In this document: in pieces, positions 50,985-64,000 of the stretch
How the letters are laid out: each line of letters begins with the position of its first letter
How positions within the stretch are numbered: position 1 is the first letter of the stretch
Source: Allacma fusca
Taxonomy: Eukaryota > Arthropoda > Collembola > Symphypleona > Sminthuridae
Length of the DNA: 64,000 nucleotides
Assembly (NCBI GenBank): GCA_947179485.1
Contig: OX359246.1
Span: forward strand, 2,232,001-2,296,000
Direction of reading: 5' to 3'
The notes under the pieces: model-generated
Told to the model about the DNA's origin: nothing
Databases searched by the model: none
The model's input: only the letters and a program-made list of their open reading frames with translations
Translations under genes and position numbers: made by a program

Positions 50985-53189
50985 ATGGACCTGGAAAGTT
51001 TATTTCTAAGTGGAAACTCCACTGGAGAAGACGAGGCAAGACCATTCATTGAAACGTGTGTAAATTGTTGTGCTCAGCTTGCGGATATGGAAAAATGTGG
51101 GAATCCATACGAGATCAATACTGGTCTCGAATCAGTCAAAAATAAAAACGTTCTCTCTTCCGTGTTCCATTTGAGTTGTTTGGACGCCTTGGAATATGAG
51201 AATGCAACGTTGCCGGAGGAATCTGCGTTGTGCGTCATTTGCGCCAGCGCGCTCGACAACCTGGCCGTAGCCTACGAGCAGTTCGGGAAACTTCGCCATG
51301 CTCAGTCCTTGGTGTCAAAGAGTATTACCAAATTAGATGAAATCATTGACAGGGGTTTGGCGGGTTTTGGAGAAAATTTGTCAGATGTGAAGACACCTGT
51401 CACCCAAGTCCGGATTAAAGCAGAGCCCAGGGACGTCGAAGAGGTCATTATTCCGGTAGATCCATACCTCCAGCCAGCCAATGGGAACAAGGGTCCCTGG
51501 GTCAGGTTGCAGAGGCTGAGACCAGAAGAGATACCAGCAGGAATTCCTAGCCACGAAAATGTCGAAAGTCCTCCGAACTCTTCTAAGAATAATGAAGACA
51601 GTGGGAACTTCCAGGAAGACGTGGGCATGGGGTATTTGGGAAATTCTGGAATGGACAATTTTTTGAACGAGGGTATCAATATTCTAAAAAAATTCCAACT
51701 TTTAACAATTAAAACATGACAATATTAATGGCTTTAAATTTACACAAATTTTATAATTACCAAATAATTAATAGCCTTAACTCCACCCAAGCGAAGAAAA
51801 AGAACACCTTCAAGAAGTCGACATCTCTCTGAAAATGAGACTGGGACGATACGTCACCAGAAGATCTCCGAAAAGCTGGGCCAAAATCCGAAGAAGATTT
51901 TCGAACCCTCAAAAATTCCTTCCGAAAAAGATGCTTCTCTACGAACAGGGGCGGAATATTCAGAACTATCTGACAGCGCAGATACGTTTGAGGATTCAGG
52001 AACTGCGGAAGCAACCGAACATCCCGGATTCTCAGAAAGTGCCGAAACAGCCGAAACCCTTGAAGCGCGGAGAGATTCCAGAGAAGGGGAGGCGTCAAAG
52101 CGGAAGCGCATCTTCAAGCCCACTCATGGACGCTTCTACGAGCTCTTTTACAGACGTCAATTAGTCCACCCCTTTCCATGCGTTTACTGTGACCAGGATT
52201 TTGACTCCGAGTCTGACCGTTCATTTCACCTTCAGTGCACTCATGTGACCCTGGCGAAGCCCGAATTTTGTTCAAAGTGTGGGAAAGTTTTCGGAGACGA
52301 CTCAAGGAAAAAGCTTCACGAGCCCAAATGTGGGACAATCCCTCCCGGAGTTCACTTACCCCCCTACAACTGCAAACATTGTAATAAAGAGTATCCATCT
52401 TGGTCCAAACTGTCCACACATATGCGTCAGGTCCATGTGGCCGAGCGTCGTTTCGCATGTGATCAGTGCTCGTACAGAACAATAGCACCGTCCCTCTTGG
52501 AAAATCATAAGCAACGGGTTCATGCAGTTACGGTCGAAGTTCAATGTCCGGAGTGTCAAAAGGTGCTCAAAAGCCAGGACTTATTCCGCTCACATTTTGA
52601 TCGCATGCATGGGGAGGGGCATGAATTGTACAAACAGCAGTTGATTAAGTCCTCGCAGAGACGCAGGGAGCGCCGGAAACCCCCCCTGACCAGTTTCATC
52701 TGCCCTGTTTGCAATGTAGACTTTTTGACCAAAAATCGGCTTACTAATCACCGCCTGGCGGCCCATGAGACGGAAAAGAAATATATGTGCGATCAGTGTG
52801 GGAAGAGTTTTATAAATCCAGGGAGGTTGCGCAAGCACATTGAGTACACTCACACGGACGAGCGCCCCTTCATTTGTGACCAGTGCGGGAAGAATTTCAA
52901 GTCCATGGATAATCTAAAATGTCACATTGTCCGATCCCATACGGAAGAGGGCAGACTCAAGTACAATGAATACACAAGGAAGAAGAACCGACATCGTCAA
53001 CTCGTGGCCATGGCGCAGTCCAATCTTGGGGAGAAGGATAGTAATAGCAATAGTAGTAATAATACATTTAATAGCATTAATGATAATCATGACGCTTTGG
53101 ACTCAAGAGAGCAGACCAGGACTGACCATCTAAGTGTTCCAACATCTGAGTCCTTATTGGCAGCATTTCAGCATTCCATTTGCGAATAG
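50985..53189 (+). CDS. ZAD-like / C2H2 zinc-finger transcription factor
   Basis: Exon 1 (from 50985 to about 51640-51675, donor not fixed) carries a cysteine module with CVNC near residue 25 and CVIC near residue 84, spaced like the ZAD dimerisation domain of arthropod zinc-finger proteins. It is followed by IKAEP, a SUMO-type psi-K-x-E site. Exon 2 (from about 51792 to the TAG at 53187-53189) begins with a Ser/Glu-rich linker. Eight C2H2-type fingers follow from FPCVYC to the finger ending HIVRSH: the first two are irregular, the rest have C-X2-C-X12-H-X3/4-H, and two have TGEKP-like linkers (TDERPF, ETEKKY). After a basic KKNRHRQ patch, the tail is Asn/Ser-rich. This is likely a DNA-binding nuclear regulator; its targets are unknown. 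A polyA signal is at 53412. Confidence 0.85.
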
Positions 53190-53411
53190 CAGAAGCTTTT
53201 TGTATGACAAATTTTTACATTAGTGTAGAATTCGTGTTTTTGATATTTGATTAAATGGTGTTGTTTCAAGGCTTTTTGCGGAAACACACTCTGACAACAA
53301 TACTCATGTTTAGTTTATTTATAGAAGCTATGTTCATTTTCTGTCTTTTGTTTTTAATAATATCTAATTTTTTCAGCGCCTTTCGTACTATTTTGCAATC
53401 TTGATTTTTGC

Positions 53412-53417
53412 AATAAA
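53412..53417 (+). promoter_or_regulatory. Poly(A) signal of the zinc-finger gene
   Basis: AATAAA within caataaataaacc, 223 nt after the stop. An ATTAAA at about 53250 is an alternative. Confidence 0.45.
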
Positions 53418-53419
53418 TA

Positions 53420-54288
53420 AACCGGTTATCTACCAGCTCGTAAAGTATAATTACTTCAACCTATTACTGAACGTTTACAAAAGCTAATTTTTCGAAACTG
53501 CGACAAAGCCTACATGGTTAATTTTGCGGGTGCTTCCAAAATTATGATTTTGCTGGAATCTTTTAACGGTTTTATATATCAACAAGTCGTACAGAGACTG
53601 GCAGCATGCGGATCTAAGGAACCAATTCAAACTATAAATAACAACGACCAACTGTATTAGCCCGTAGGAAAACATTGCTCTAAAAAGAGGTTTGTGAGCT
53701 ATTAGACCATCCAAATGACCATTTCTAGATTGGTTCCATGAATTATTTTTTATATGTACCAGAGCAAAATATAACGCTAGGTTGTTTTGTTAAGCTTGAG
53801 AGACAGTGAGATTTAGATGGGTCATTATGAAAACAGACTATGATTTGATACAGATGAGTTTACAATAAAATGATTATCAATAATATTCCTATTGATATTC
53901 CCTTTCAAATATCGATCATACATTTTTAGGTTTTTCAGTAGTAATTTTTATCGAAATTAACATTAAAGCAATGAATGTTATTCTTGTTTTTAAGTTTGAA
54001 ATACAAAAGGTAAATAAAACACTTTTTCCCGTAATAATTTACGTTAATTTTGCACATAGTGTTTTACAGCTCCAAGAAACACATAAAATATAACCCTATG
54101 TTAATAGAAAAATACTCTGTTCGGGAGTATTTACAGCATCCTGATTCTTATTTTTCAAACGTACAAGCGAGTAATAAATAATTATTTTTTAATTATTTTG
54201 CGTGCACGCTCTTGCTCAAGACTGGTAACACTTCCTGGCTCAAAAGAATTTTGACTCATCTCTCAGTATATCCAGCTATCGACAAAGG
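53420..54288. other. Region between two convergent genes
   Basis: AT-rich spacer between the zinc-finger gene (+) and the NYN ribonuclease gene (-). It probably holds the 3' UTR of the latter. No repeat or ORF of note. Confidence 0.45.
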
Positions 54289-57200
54289 CTAAAATCTAAG
54301 GAACTGATCCAAAGGGGGTCCTGTCGGACCTAAAGGGTCTGGCGGGAACATAATGTAATTCTCATGGACCCACGTGTACTGCAAGATTCTACAAATAAAC
54401 AAAACAATTACACCTATAAAATCTTCATTGTAAGAATAAGACATAGCTACAATAGCACATCACTTTGGTTCGTTTTCTAGTATCTGTATTATATAATTTC
54501 GGTGGAAGCTCAACCTGGCTTATCAAATACAGAATAAAAATAAGAATATAATTTTGGTAATTCCTAATTTCAGGAGATATTGTCAGACTAAAGTAGTTTG
54601 GTTTACGATATATAAACATTACGGCTTGGTACTAGTAGTCAAGCAAAAAAAGCCTCCTAACAATTAAAAACAGGTATTTTAGGGCAATTAAAATTTTTTT
54701 TGCCTTGTTCAGCATGAAAAAACCCGGAATAAGATAATCTAACATTCGAGATCGGGATAATCTAAATATCTTGAAAATCTAGTTTGAATCTGTAACGTGT
54801 AATCAGATTTAATTTCCCCGAAACTCCAACAACATACGACCCAATGTAGATGTACCAAGCTATCATGCAAGTAATTACCATTACCTATCTCTAATTGCTT
54901 CTCGCCAAAGCGGTTGCTCGTCGTATAAGTCTCTAAAATTATCGTTGGACACAATTATCCCTCCTGTATCAGCTGCATACTGTACAACAAACCTGTAAGT
55001 TAAATTTTTGTAAGTAACATTAGCGCAATTCCCACAAGATTTTTCGTTCATTTATTAAAAATTATTTATACTAAATCATGAAAATGTTTGAGTATAAAAT
55101 ACACTCTCCTTAAGAGCACATCGTCGTTGAGGAGGCAAAAAAGTGTTGTACTAAAGCATGTGCACGTAGACGATTTTGCCTCTTCAGCGACGATATGATG
55201 TAAAAGTATCAGAATTCGATTCTTCCAGTTACAAGCCCTTATGTGTATATGTTCAAATATTCGCGACCATAAGCCTAAACTGGTTCCAGAAGAATGTCTC
55301 TTATAGAGAGCCACAGGTCACTGTTCTTAATAAATAAACATTGAAAAATGCGCAAAATAACTCACCTATCATCATATGAGCAAATAGTAAGGCCTTCAAC
55401 TTCTCTACTAGGTGTGAATTTAACTATACCGCATTTACTTAATTCCTCCAGAATATGCGAATCTTGTGCCTTGGACTGCTTTAAACGGTATCTCGGGACG
55501 AATGCCACTACCGAATGACCTCTACCCAGGAAATAGTCGCTACAAACCTTGATGCCCCGACAGGAGAACTTCTCGTTATTACCATGCCTATAAAAACGCA
55601 AGGTAAAAGGTGAATACAATATTTATTTACAAACATTCCAAACGCGCTGGCAAACTTTAATGATGTTATTATCGTTAGTATGAATCAATCAGTGTATATT
55701 TACTATAAAAATATCGCTGCGGAGTAAAATCCCGCTAGTCATAAATTATGTGACAATGGATCTCAGTCTACGTCTACAATTCCTGCAAAATCAGATGTTC
55801 GACCTGTCTATACCAATTACTTCGAAATAGCACCTATCTAAACAAATCCATCGAAATCGCACCTCAGTATATAATGATTACTCCAAAACTCATCCTATAA
55901 ATAACAGCTGAAGCATTATAGCTTCGGAAATAAATTACACATCTTCTTAAGTTGTCTTCCCGAATGTACATACATTGCAATCTTATGCAATAAGATCTAT
56001 CCTTCACGGTGACTAGTAATTATTAATCCGCGATTACATTACGCTACACACTTATTCGAGGGATTGTGTCGAATAAAATATCTCAATTATGTATTGTATA
56101 TATATAGATACTATTACGCTGTGCGAGAAAACATACCCCCAAGCCACATTACTACCGTCGATAACGACAGGTCTGAGAGATCCCTTCGTTCTAGCTTGTA
56201 CAGGCCCGGCTTTGTAGCAGTTGGAACCGAAAGCGGAAAAATTATTTTTATCTACATTAGCTTCCAGGTCTTTAAGGTCAGGGCCTTTCTCTTCTAAACT
56301 TCCCGGGTTTATTTGTCCATCCAATGCTTTCTCTTCGCCTTCGCCAATGACACTGGACGAGCAAGTTATAGTGAGGTTATCACAGTCCGGACCGGTACCT
56401 TTGGTGGTAACTATCCTCTTAGGTTCCACCTCTGGGGAGCTTTCAGGTTTTGATTGTGCTGAAGATTTCTTCTCCTCCGACTCTGTCATAAAAGCCGCTT
56501 CCTTCAATAACTGATCCACCGGAAATGCTGGTTCAAGTCTAAACTTTGGCTTTCCGTTCTCAATCGGAACACCTCGATTCCTCATTATCTTAATTGGAGG
56601 ATCATGACGAAATTTCCCTCGTCTACAATCAGTAAAAAAAAGTGGGTAAGTTGATTAGGATAACCAAAACCTAAAAATTATTTATTGCTGACATACATAC
56701 AAACACCAAAAAGCAAATACACTTGCGCTTCTGCACCTTCAGTTGCATTTTACCCGAAGTTTGAACTTACTGGTTGACAGGTTGACTCTGAAGAATCAGT
56801 CGAGCTTGTTGAGACTTTTGAGTGGCTTTCTTTGCATTCTTTTTGCTTTTACCCGGACTCCGACTCTGAGGAGATGGCGCTTCGGGCTTTTCCTTCTGTT
56901 TGATTAACCATGCCTTCTTTCCTTTCTTGCCTTTCTTCTTCGGGAATTTCTTAACTAGGGTGTTGCTGGAGATGCCTCTATAGACCGTGGTTGGGCTGAG
57001 TTGCCCAAAGCGTTTTTTACTATTACCTATATTCGTTCCCAACAGCTTCTTCGGCGTCAAGCTGATAAATTTTGGTGCGGAATTGAACCATGGGACTTTT
57101 CTCTTAGCAGCGTTGATTTGTACCGCAATCACCTCCACCTCATCTGAATTTTCTTGCTGACTAAATAGTTTCTTCGGCGTAAGACTTTTCCTCGATCCCT

Positions 57201-57417
57201 TTGCAGGAGATTTCTTTTTGGATTTATTTCTACTACTATTATTATTATTTTCCGACAGACTTAGGCGTCCCGTTTGGTCACTAATGACAGAGCAATTATC
57301 GTCATCCAGGGTGATGGTCTCAATATCATTGAATACCGTTGAATCATTCTTGCTATCTGGCTCGTCGTCCGTGTCACAAAGATCAATCGTCTCGTTAGGA
57401 CTCTTTTTCACCGCCAT
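54289..57417 (-). CDS. NYN-domain endoribonuclease (N4BP1/Regnase-like), 5 exons
   Basis: Exons 57417-56771, 56622-56137, 55587-55366, 54992-54885 and 54388-54289 join in frame to 520 residues. Residues 1-360 are charged and disordered, with an acidic start (IDLCDTDDEPDSKND, SUMO-interaction-like), a Lys-rich stretch and repeated SLTPKKL. The NYN nuclease domain starts near 357 with RPVVIDGSNVAWG, then KAQDSHILEEL, CSYDDR and VSNDNFRDL, which supply the conserved acidic residues. It ends with FPPDPLGPTGPPLDQFL, the usual C-terminal boundary. Family members cleave mRNA or viral RNA. No CCCH finger or KH domain was seen, so it is nearer to a bare NYN protein than to Regnase. All splice sites are GT-AG, and a 5' UTR exon precedes. 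Confidence 0.88.
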
Positions 57418-57482
57418 TGCGTCATTCGATCGGGTTCAGATTCATCCACGCACGATTCTAATGATCTTAATTGTTCCAAATC
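57418..57482 (-). other. 5' UTR exon part of the NYN ribonuclease gene
   Basis: In sense, a pyrimidine-rich TTTATTATATTACAG precedes this stretch, so the coding exon begins with about 65 nt of 5' UTR and an upstream non-coding exon probably exists. The ATG at 57417 is chosen because the frame has stops upstream. Confidence 0.45.
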
Positions 57483-57489
57483 TGTAATA

Positions 57490-60400
57490 TAATAAACAAC
57501 AAGCTTATTAAATCCAATGCTCTTGAATTGAAACAACACATTTTCACTTCATTAAAAGGCTGAATACAAGTAACTCCATGAAATCAAGCGGCATGACTTA
57601 ATTTCAAAACGAACAACCAAAAAACATAAATAATCAAATTCGAATACAAATTCAAAACCAAACAATTTCACCTCCTTAAGATTTTGAAACTGTATCCCAC
57701 GTACAGTTTTACCCAAATCAACCACCCAATTTATTTTTACCTTCAGGAATAGTTTGACCGTAATTTTTGAATACAACAGCAACAATGGACGACAATCATT
57801 TTTAAAAATATGCAACCAATTGTATTCTTCACGATTGCAGGACTTGCAAAAATAATCCTTTAAAAAAAATTTAATCTCAAATATTCAGTCCAAACAAAAA
57901 AATGCAAAACTGGGTCGCTGTCCCTGTACTAAATAATTACAGAAATACAATTTAACAACATACATAGATACACAGCAGTCGGAATTTCCAAAGGGGCTAA
58001 ATTTCAAAAAGGTAACATTTCAAAAACAATTTTAGAATCAAAACAAGAAATGAATTGACTTGTTGAGGGATTTTTCTTTACCTTTACGGAACCCATATAT
58101 GAATTTAATTACATCAACACTATTATTAAATTGCAAGCAAGAATATCAAGGAAATAACCAACCTGTTACGAAAAATTCCAAGAATTTAAAATATGCTGGA
58201 ATGAAAGTTGAAAGGACAATAAGTTGAACAATATTATGATTTCTTGAAATATTACTTCCCCAGACTGACACACAAAATTAGAAAACAAATCATGTGAACA
58301 AATTGAATGCCCAAACAATGTTATTCCAAATTTTGGTTTTAAAAAACTAAACTTCAAACAACGTAGATACGAAACTAATCTCAACACAAGAGACAAGGCT
58401 GGAGAAAGCTGAAGGTTGTAGCTGAACGTCCCCTCTCAAAAAAGTTGGAAGTAATTTTGAAAGTCCCTCCAAGAACATGAAGTGATTGACATGATTTAGA
58501 ATTTGTACGAGAGGAAAAAAATTTACGTTCAAGTGCCAAGCATTGGATTTTAACGTGCTATGCAATCCCTTAATAAAAGGTATTTATTATTGGAACTTTG
58601 AAAGCAGGTCTGGGCATTTGTGAACGCCTACCCAGCACAGTTACTGTTTTGGGGTATTGTGCGAAATTCCACAACTTCAATATTAACATCTCTCTCTATT
58701 GGGGTTTAACTAGCTCCATTCCAGAACCCAGAAGTTCAAGGTAGTAAATCATGCCATAAAATTTTATTAGATTATAGTATAATCGTTATTTATATTTTTT
58801 TGAATTTCAAGGCCAGATAATTCCAGCGTACTCAGATGTTGTAAGGCATTCAATAAAATTATTATTTATTATAACCGATTGTTATAGTCAGGGGTAAGTA
58901 TTTCTCATTAATAGTCATTAGCACAGAATTGTCCGGCGCTAATTGCTATTTAAGACTAGAAATGAAGATTTTAGAATTTTCTGAGTCAAGGGATAAAGTA
59001 CATATTTGGGCACATTCCACTCCGTCCTATATACAATAATATTTATTTATTTCCTTGAGGGACCATGCCATTACTCGGAGTATGTTTTTGCTCAATTCAG
59101 GAGCAACAATGTGCTGTATTGGAATGTAGTTGAAAGCGCCAGCTTAACCGATATGCTGTTCATTGCAGAAACATTTCCTAATTTTACCTGAAGTAAATAA
59201 TATTGACAATTTAGGATACAAGTAGTACGAAAGCTTTTATCGGTTTTTTTCTGAAAGAAAATTAAATGGATAAAACTGCTCGCTGACATTAGTATGTTGC
59301 AAAAATTGTTAACCAGTAATAAGTATTATTATAAGACCTTGAAAGCAAGATGGGTAGAAAAAGGATTTTACAGCTTACTACATAAAAACTTCAGCTTTCA
59401 AGTGTTTATTGTTCTGCGTAGTTATTAACATATATACATTACTATCAATTCCAAAAATAGCGTTTCGTCCATGGTTCGTATGTTTAATCTGTCTATCTAT
59501 GTACTTACTTACAACAAATAACTTATCAGGTAGCATTGAGACATTTTGTTTGGCTAAGCGAAACATTTTGAGTGCCAGCACTTTTACAAAATATCTCTAT
59601 TTAAAATGTAATAACAATGAACACATTATGCTCTAACAATAAATAAGTCTCGTATTTGCTCTACAAAAACACATAAGTCTAGTATTTACTCTAACAATAA
59701 ATTACTAGTTACTCCCAAGTTGGCTTTAAGCTAATTCAGCACAAAATTTTAAAGATATCAGGAAGAATTTATTATATTATTTCTAATGCATCTCATACTA
59801 GAACATTTTTTAAATCTCACCAGGCATGTAATGTAGCCTTGGCCATTGATATAATCACATAATTAGTATACGACTATAAAATTAAAATTGAGCATTTTAC
59901 TAATGCAGCAAATCTGGTACAAATAAATGTACAATACAACACCATGTATGCACTAAAACTATTTATTTAGCTGACAATAGCTATCACAAAAACCAATCTG
60001 CCCTTCAGATTAACTGCCCCTGCTCCTTGCCCTTCGTGTACAAAGACAGACCATAAGTTCTGGAAGAACTGCTGGATAGTCATTAGTAGTGTCGTCAAAG
60101 TGTACACATCAGATAGAACGATATTAAGAGTTGGACATCTCAGGAAAGTAGCCAGCCAATTTCAAGCAGAGCTCAAACCTAGTTTCCTTGTCCAAGCTGA
60201 GGGTATACAATTTACAACTTGTGTAAACATGTGAATACGCTGCGCCATTCGTGTTTTCTCTCGCTCTGCAAATATTTCAAAACAACAACAAATTAATTCT
60301 ATATTTGCCCAAATATCAAAACAGTTTTTACAGATACACAGGAGATGCTTCAAAAGAGTCCTTCATCGAGTAGTTCAAAGTCAATGTTAACAGTTAATAT

Positions 60401-60600
60401 CCCTATAAAAAAACTGTTATTCACATTAATGTCAAAGGAATAAAATGTCAAGTGGTCTATCTCTCAGTTGTCAATAAGTTTAAAATGTCAATACAAACAA
60501 AAATAGTTTTATTATGTATGTGCCTATCTGCAGCCCTCAATGTGAGACAATGTTGGCTTACTATATAAACTTCATAAAGTATAAAATATTCATTTCCTTG
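57490..60600. other. Intergenic, no gene seen
   Basis: AT-rich DNA with several short ORFs of low complexity and no recognised domain. The part near 60507 has TTTATT (AATAAA in sense), about 105 nt beyond the SLC25A38 stop, and may end that gene. Confidence 0.45.
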
Positions 60601-60614
60601 ACTTACATGGCATT

Positions 60615-63600
60615 TTATTTCAGCCCAATGTTCCGCATCAGTTGCTCATACACTGTCCAAGACATAGCTGCAATAAGAGTTCGCCGGACCATCCGAGGCA
60701 TAAGACCTTTGAAATAGCCCTTTAGTCCATATTTCTAGAAACATACAAGAAATAAATACATTAGCAAAGAAAATATGCAATAGTAGCCAGCTGCATCAGC
60801 CGTACAGGTATTTTGCTATTTGTGAATGTGCCTTTCAAAATAGGCTCTCAGTTGATGTAATGATGTAAAATATAGTATAGTTATCAGTACCTGGTAGATA
60901 TAAACGAGGACGGGAGGAATAGTGTGGAACCGATCCGGGAATAATTGCATTTTTGTTTTAACTACATCAAAGGGCTGAGTGACTAGAGAGGCCCCGACAC
61001 CTGCGGAGATCCCGCAAGAAAATCGGACCAAAGGGCTAAGACTAGACTCTGTCCACTCCTTTGGCACAGCTTGCTTGGTCCAAGTATACATCATAAGGTA
61101 CAAGGCGGAAAAAGGCGCATCTCGCAAAAGGGTAGGGAGAAGGCCACAAGTGAGTCCTCGAACTCCCTCCCGCTTGTAAATGAGAGTCAGGGCCTCAGAA
61201 ATGCTCCCATATTGGTAGACCTTACTCTGTGAACATTAACGGATACATTAAAATATATAACTCACATTTAGTACAAAAATACTTACAGAGTAAAATTATT
61301 AAAGGTTCCCAGGAAAAAAAAATCTATAATTAGAAATGGAGTCAGCCACATTACACAGAAGATAAGACTCGCAGATACAATTAAATTAATTCTTTCCAGG
61401 CGCGTGACTCTATGCTGATTCAAGTGAAAGATTCCCTCATTCATTAACTTAGTCGACTTGAAGGAACTGATTACACGTTATCTCAAACCCTCAGACACGA
61501 AGACTCACAAGAGCCCCACGCACGCCTAAACTTTGACCCGACGCATTTTTATGTCCCGTTTCTTTTACTTATGTACGTTTATCCAATTGTAAATGTTCTT
61601 TAGTCAATTATTTTACATTTTTTATACATGATCCCGAAAGCGTCTACACTTTATCTTAAATATAGTCCATAAAGACCAGTAATCGCCACGTGAAACTATG
61701 TAATAAATTTTGGAAATTCCAACATGTTCGAAAAAGTAATGGATTTTTGAATTCAATAATTTTGAACTAGGACTTCAAAACTACGAGTTAAATTTACTAG
61801 ATAGGTAATATAAAACTGAAAATACAGCTAACTATTTCAGGAGCATTTTGAGTGTTACCACTGCAGGAGTATAAAAATGGGCGTCTTCAAATCACAAACA
61901 GTTGTAATTATTACATAATCTAATTTACTGAGTCTATCGAACTATCCATCAGAGAAGGTCTACTTCTGAAAAAAAAACTTGATAAGGTTTACCAAAGTCT
62001 TGTGCTTTACAGGAAAAAATGGAACTGGTGATAAGACAGATCTCAAAAGAATTTTGAGGTCAATCCTGTAACGCCTTATATCTCCACCAATAACGTTCGT
62101 TCCTCCAAGTCACATTTGCAGAGGCTTGGTATAAAAAACTAAATAGTAAAGGTCAGCAAAGCTATGACTATGATGGGTTGCATGTTGCATCAACTCAACG
62201 CCGGATCCCTATCTCCTGCTTATGTACTTACAATTAGCCTAATAAGCAAAATTTGCTTCCAATCAAACCAAACCATTCGGACGCTGTTAGAAAAGCCTGG
62301 AAAAATTAACTCGAAATCTAAGAAAGATCAAACGAACAACTACAAATAATTAATTGTATTAATTTTTAGCATTATTCAGTTGATTATTGCTTCATTTCTG
62401 CATCTTGTGTCACAAGTTCTAACGAACATTGCGAATATCTAGCATTAAAAAATATCTGAGGAAATTCACAAGCCTGACGTCAGTCGAAGAATTACTGCTG
62501 AGTGTGGGAGATAAACTATATGATAAAAAGGATTCATTCGACATGAAGTTGAAATCAACTTGCAATTTTTTTCCTCCACACGAAAGATCATGCTCCTCTT
62601 TTCATAACTTCTAAGATAGCTTATTTTACTATATAACGCTTTTATAAATGTAATAGCTCTTGATCAGGAAATTAGCAACGGTTTTTTTTTGTCTTAAGTC
62701 CATCCAATTGATAAACGCATTTTTTTTATCATACGGACAACTAAGAGTATTCTTACGCGAAAATAGCTTCAAAATATTTTATAAATCAAGTGGTATCAAA
62801 AGTAATGGGTCGATAAGATCTATTTAAGGGTCAACTAAGATAAAAAAAATTATTGTAAATGTAACTAGGAGCCAACTAGCACTATTTTTTAGGTACGTTT
62901 ATGAAGCAATTACTATTAAATTACTGGTCTAGAAAGACGGAAGATGAAGTAAAAAGTTCTCACTCACCTCAAATCTGGTCTTGATTACTGTGAAGGGAAT
63001 CATCGTGACGCCTGAGATAGACCGAGCAGTGGCTCCTAAGAGAATTGACTGCAGAGCTGTTGGTTCAGAGTTAATGTCGAAGAAAATCTTCAGGCCGTGG
63101 ATTGAGCCGAAGTAGAGGCCCACACCAGGCACACATCTTGTCAGAGACTGTGAATTTAATATGAAATTATATTTATTAACATGACAAATTATGACAATTT
63201 TATGGGTTTCGGCTCCAAGTGTTTAAACATATAGAAATGTAAAGAGACAAACAATCTTACAGGCGTCATGCCCCTCCAAAGGCCCAGAAGGTTCTCGTTA
63301 CGAACAATACTGCCAACAATGGCTACCATCCCATTGCTCTGTCCAACCGGATGCTGCAGTCGAGTTTTGACCAGATCCAGGGGCTGGAAGATAACTGTGG
63401 AACATGTCCCGGAGATAGACCCAATCAGGAAAGACTTCACCACTGGATGCTTAAATTGGAACACATTTTTACGATTACACCACTTTTTCAGTACTCCGTG
63501 TTAATAGTTACTCTTAACTGCAAACGTCAAACTTCTCGATATCTCGATAGTTCTCCTTTTCCGTTTGATATCTACATTACTACACTATCCCTCAGTAAGG

Positions 63601-63953
63601 TAATAATTACTTCCAGGAACTTGTGATAAATATTCCAACAAATTGATTTAATTCTTTTACTTTAGTCTCACAATATTCTCGTATTCAAGCACATGCATTA
63701 CAAGTATCAACAATTGAGCCTTTGCTCCTACTATATAATGGGTACAACCGATACTAATGACATTATAAAATATCCCATAGATATAAATAAGTTGTACTAA
63801 TTACCTCCTTTTAATTAAACATAAAATACAAAATTTCCACAAATTAAAAAATTAATGTACTCTAGAGTTATTAATACAATCCCATCAGGGAACCTTGTAT
63901 ATACATATTTAAGATAGAGATAAAATACTTACAAAAGAAGCAATAGTATCCAT
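60615..63953 (-). CDS. SLC25A38: SLC25A38-like mitochondrial glycine carrier, 5 coding exons
   Basis: Exons 63953-63933, 63449-63261, 63147-62968, 61226-60891 and 60734-60615 join in frame to 281 residues (human 304). Three mitochondrial carrier repeats are visible, each with its PX(D/E)XX(K/R)-type signature: [10 protein letters not shown] in repeat 1, IPFTVIKTR in repeat 2 (T for the acidic residue) and [10 protein letters not shown] in repeat 3. [22 protein letters not shown] matches the SLC25A38 subgroup rather than other carriers. The protein imports glycine across the inner mitochondrial membrane for heme synthesis. The first coding exon encodes only MDTIASF. Its acceptor partner (CAATTTAAG) is weak, so the N-terminus is the least certain part. 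The 5' UTR continues past the window. Confidence 0.85.
61227..62967 (-). other. Long intron of the SLC25A38-like gene
   Basis: 1741 bp between the exons ending KTRFE and starting SKVYQYG. No nested gene or transposon with visible ends. Confidence 0.6.
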
Positions 63954-64000
63954 AGCAAAATCGGACTGGGTAGGCTCACTGGATGTCAATAAAGAATATT

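Noticed and set aside
51835-52164. 109-codon plus-strand ORF in the zinc-finger gene
   Set aside because: The correct frame of exon 2 in this stretch is a different one, which reads through into the first zinc fingers.

Overview
This is nuclear DNA of an animal, most likely an arthropod. The evidence is split genes with GT-AG introns, a CYP2-like P450, a zinc-finger protein with an N-terminal ZAD-like cysteine module, an SLC25A38-type carrier, and many hAT, Tc1 and LTR elements. A springtail (Collembola) would fit, but nothing in the sequence proves it.

Layout. 1-1100: the 3' part of a WS/DGAT-like acyltransferase gene (+). 1100-16250: gene-poor DNA packed with non-autonomous hAT elements (TIRs and 8-bp target duplications visible), a satellite, a decayed non-LTR RT fragment, and a nested block (12219-15781) in which a broken Tc1 transposon sits inside one hAT element and is itself hit by two more. 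16255-20888: a five-exon cytochrome P450 gene whose third intron holds a 2.6-kb hAT element with another hAT inside it. 22073-49478: one giant Ty3/gypsy LTR retrotransposon on the minus strand, 27,406 bp, with 582-bp LTRs differing at two positions. 50985-53189: a ZAD-like/C2H2 zinc-finger gene (+). 54289-57417: a NYN-domain ribonuclease gene (-). 60615-64000: an SLC25A38-like mitochondrial carrier gene (-), its 5' UTR running off the window.

The retrotransposon is the outstanding object. In sense order it has: the 5' LTR; a 3.1-kb leader with splice-donor-like sites, a strong hairpin, and ten hairpins with different but self-complementary stems around one conserved motif; a 1212-codon N-terminal Gag region; a capsid/nucleocapsid region with a prion-like Asn/Gln/Gly/Tyr domain and a CCHC knuckle; protease; RT-RNase H with a spacer of roughly 600 residues before integrase; DD35E integrase; a segment where five coiled-coil mini-ORFs in one frame overlap a roughly 470-codon open frame in another; a 2183-codon ORF with an embedded envelope-like stretch; a 246-aa membrane protein; a 2.65-kb 3' region; a polypurine tract; and the 3' LTR. 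Splice-acceptor-like sites lie directly before the ATGs of the last two ORFs, suggesting spliced subgenomic mRNAs. Single in-frame stops lie at the N-terminal Gag/capsid, PR/RT and IN/tail borders, and two frame changes lie in the capsid region and the integrase zinc domain. These are either recoding or recent decay. The LTR divergence predicts about 47 substitutions in this copy, so decay is credible.
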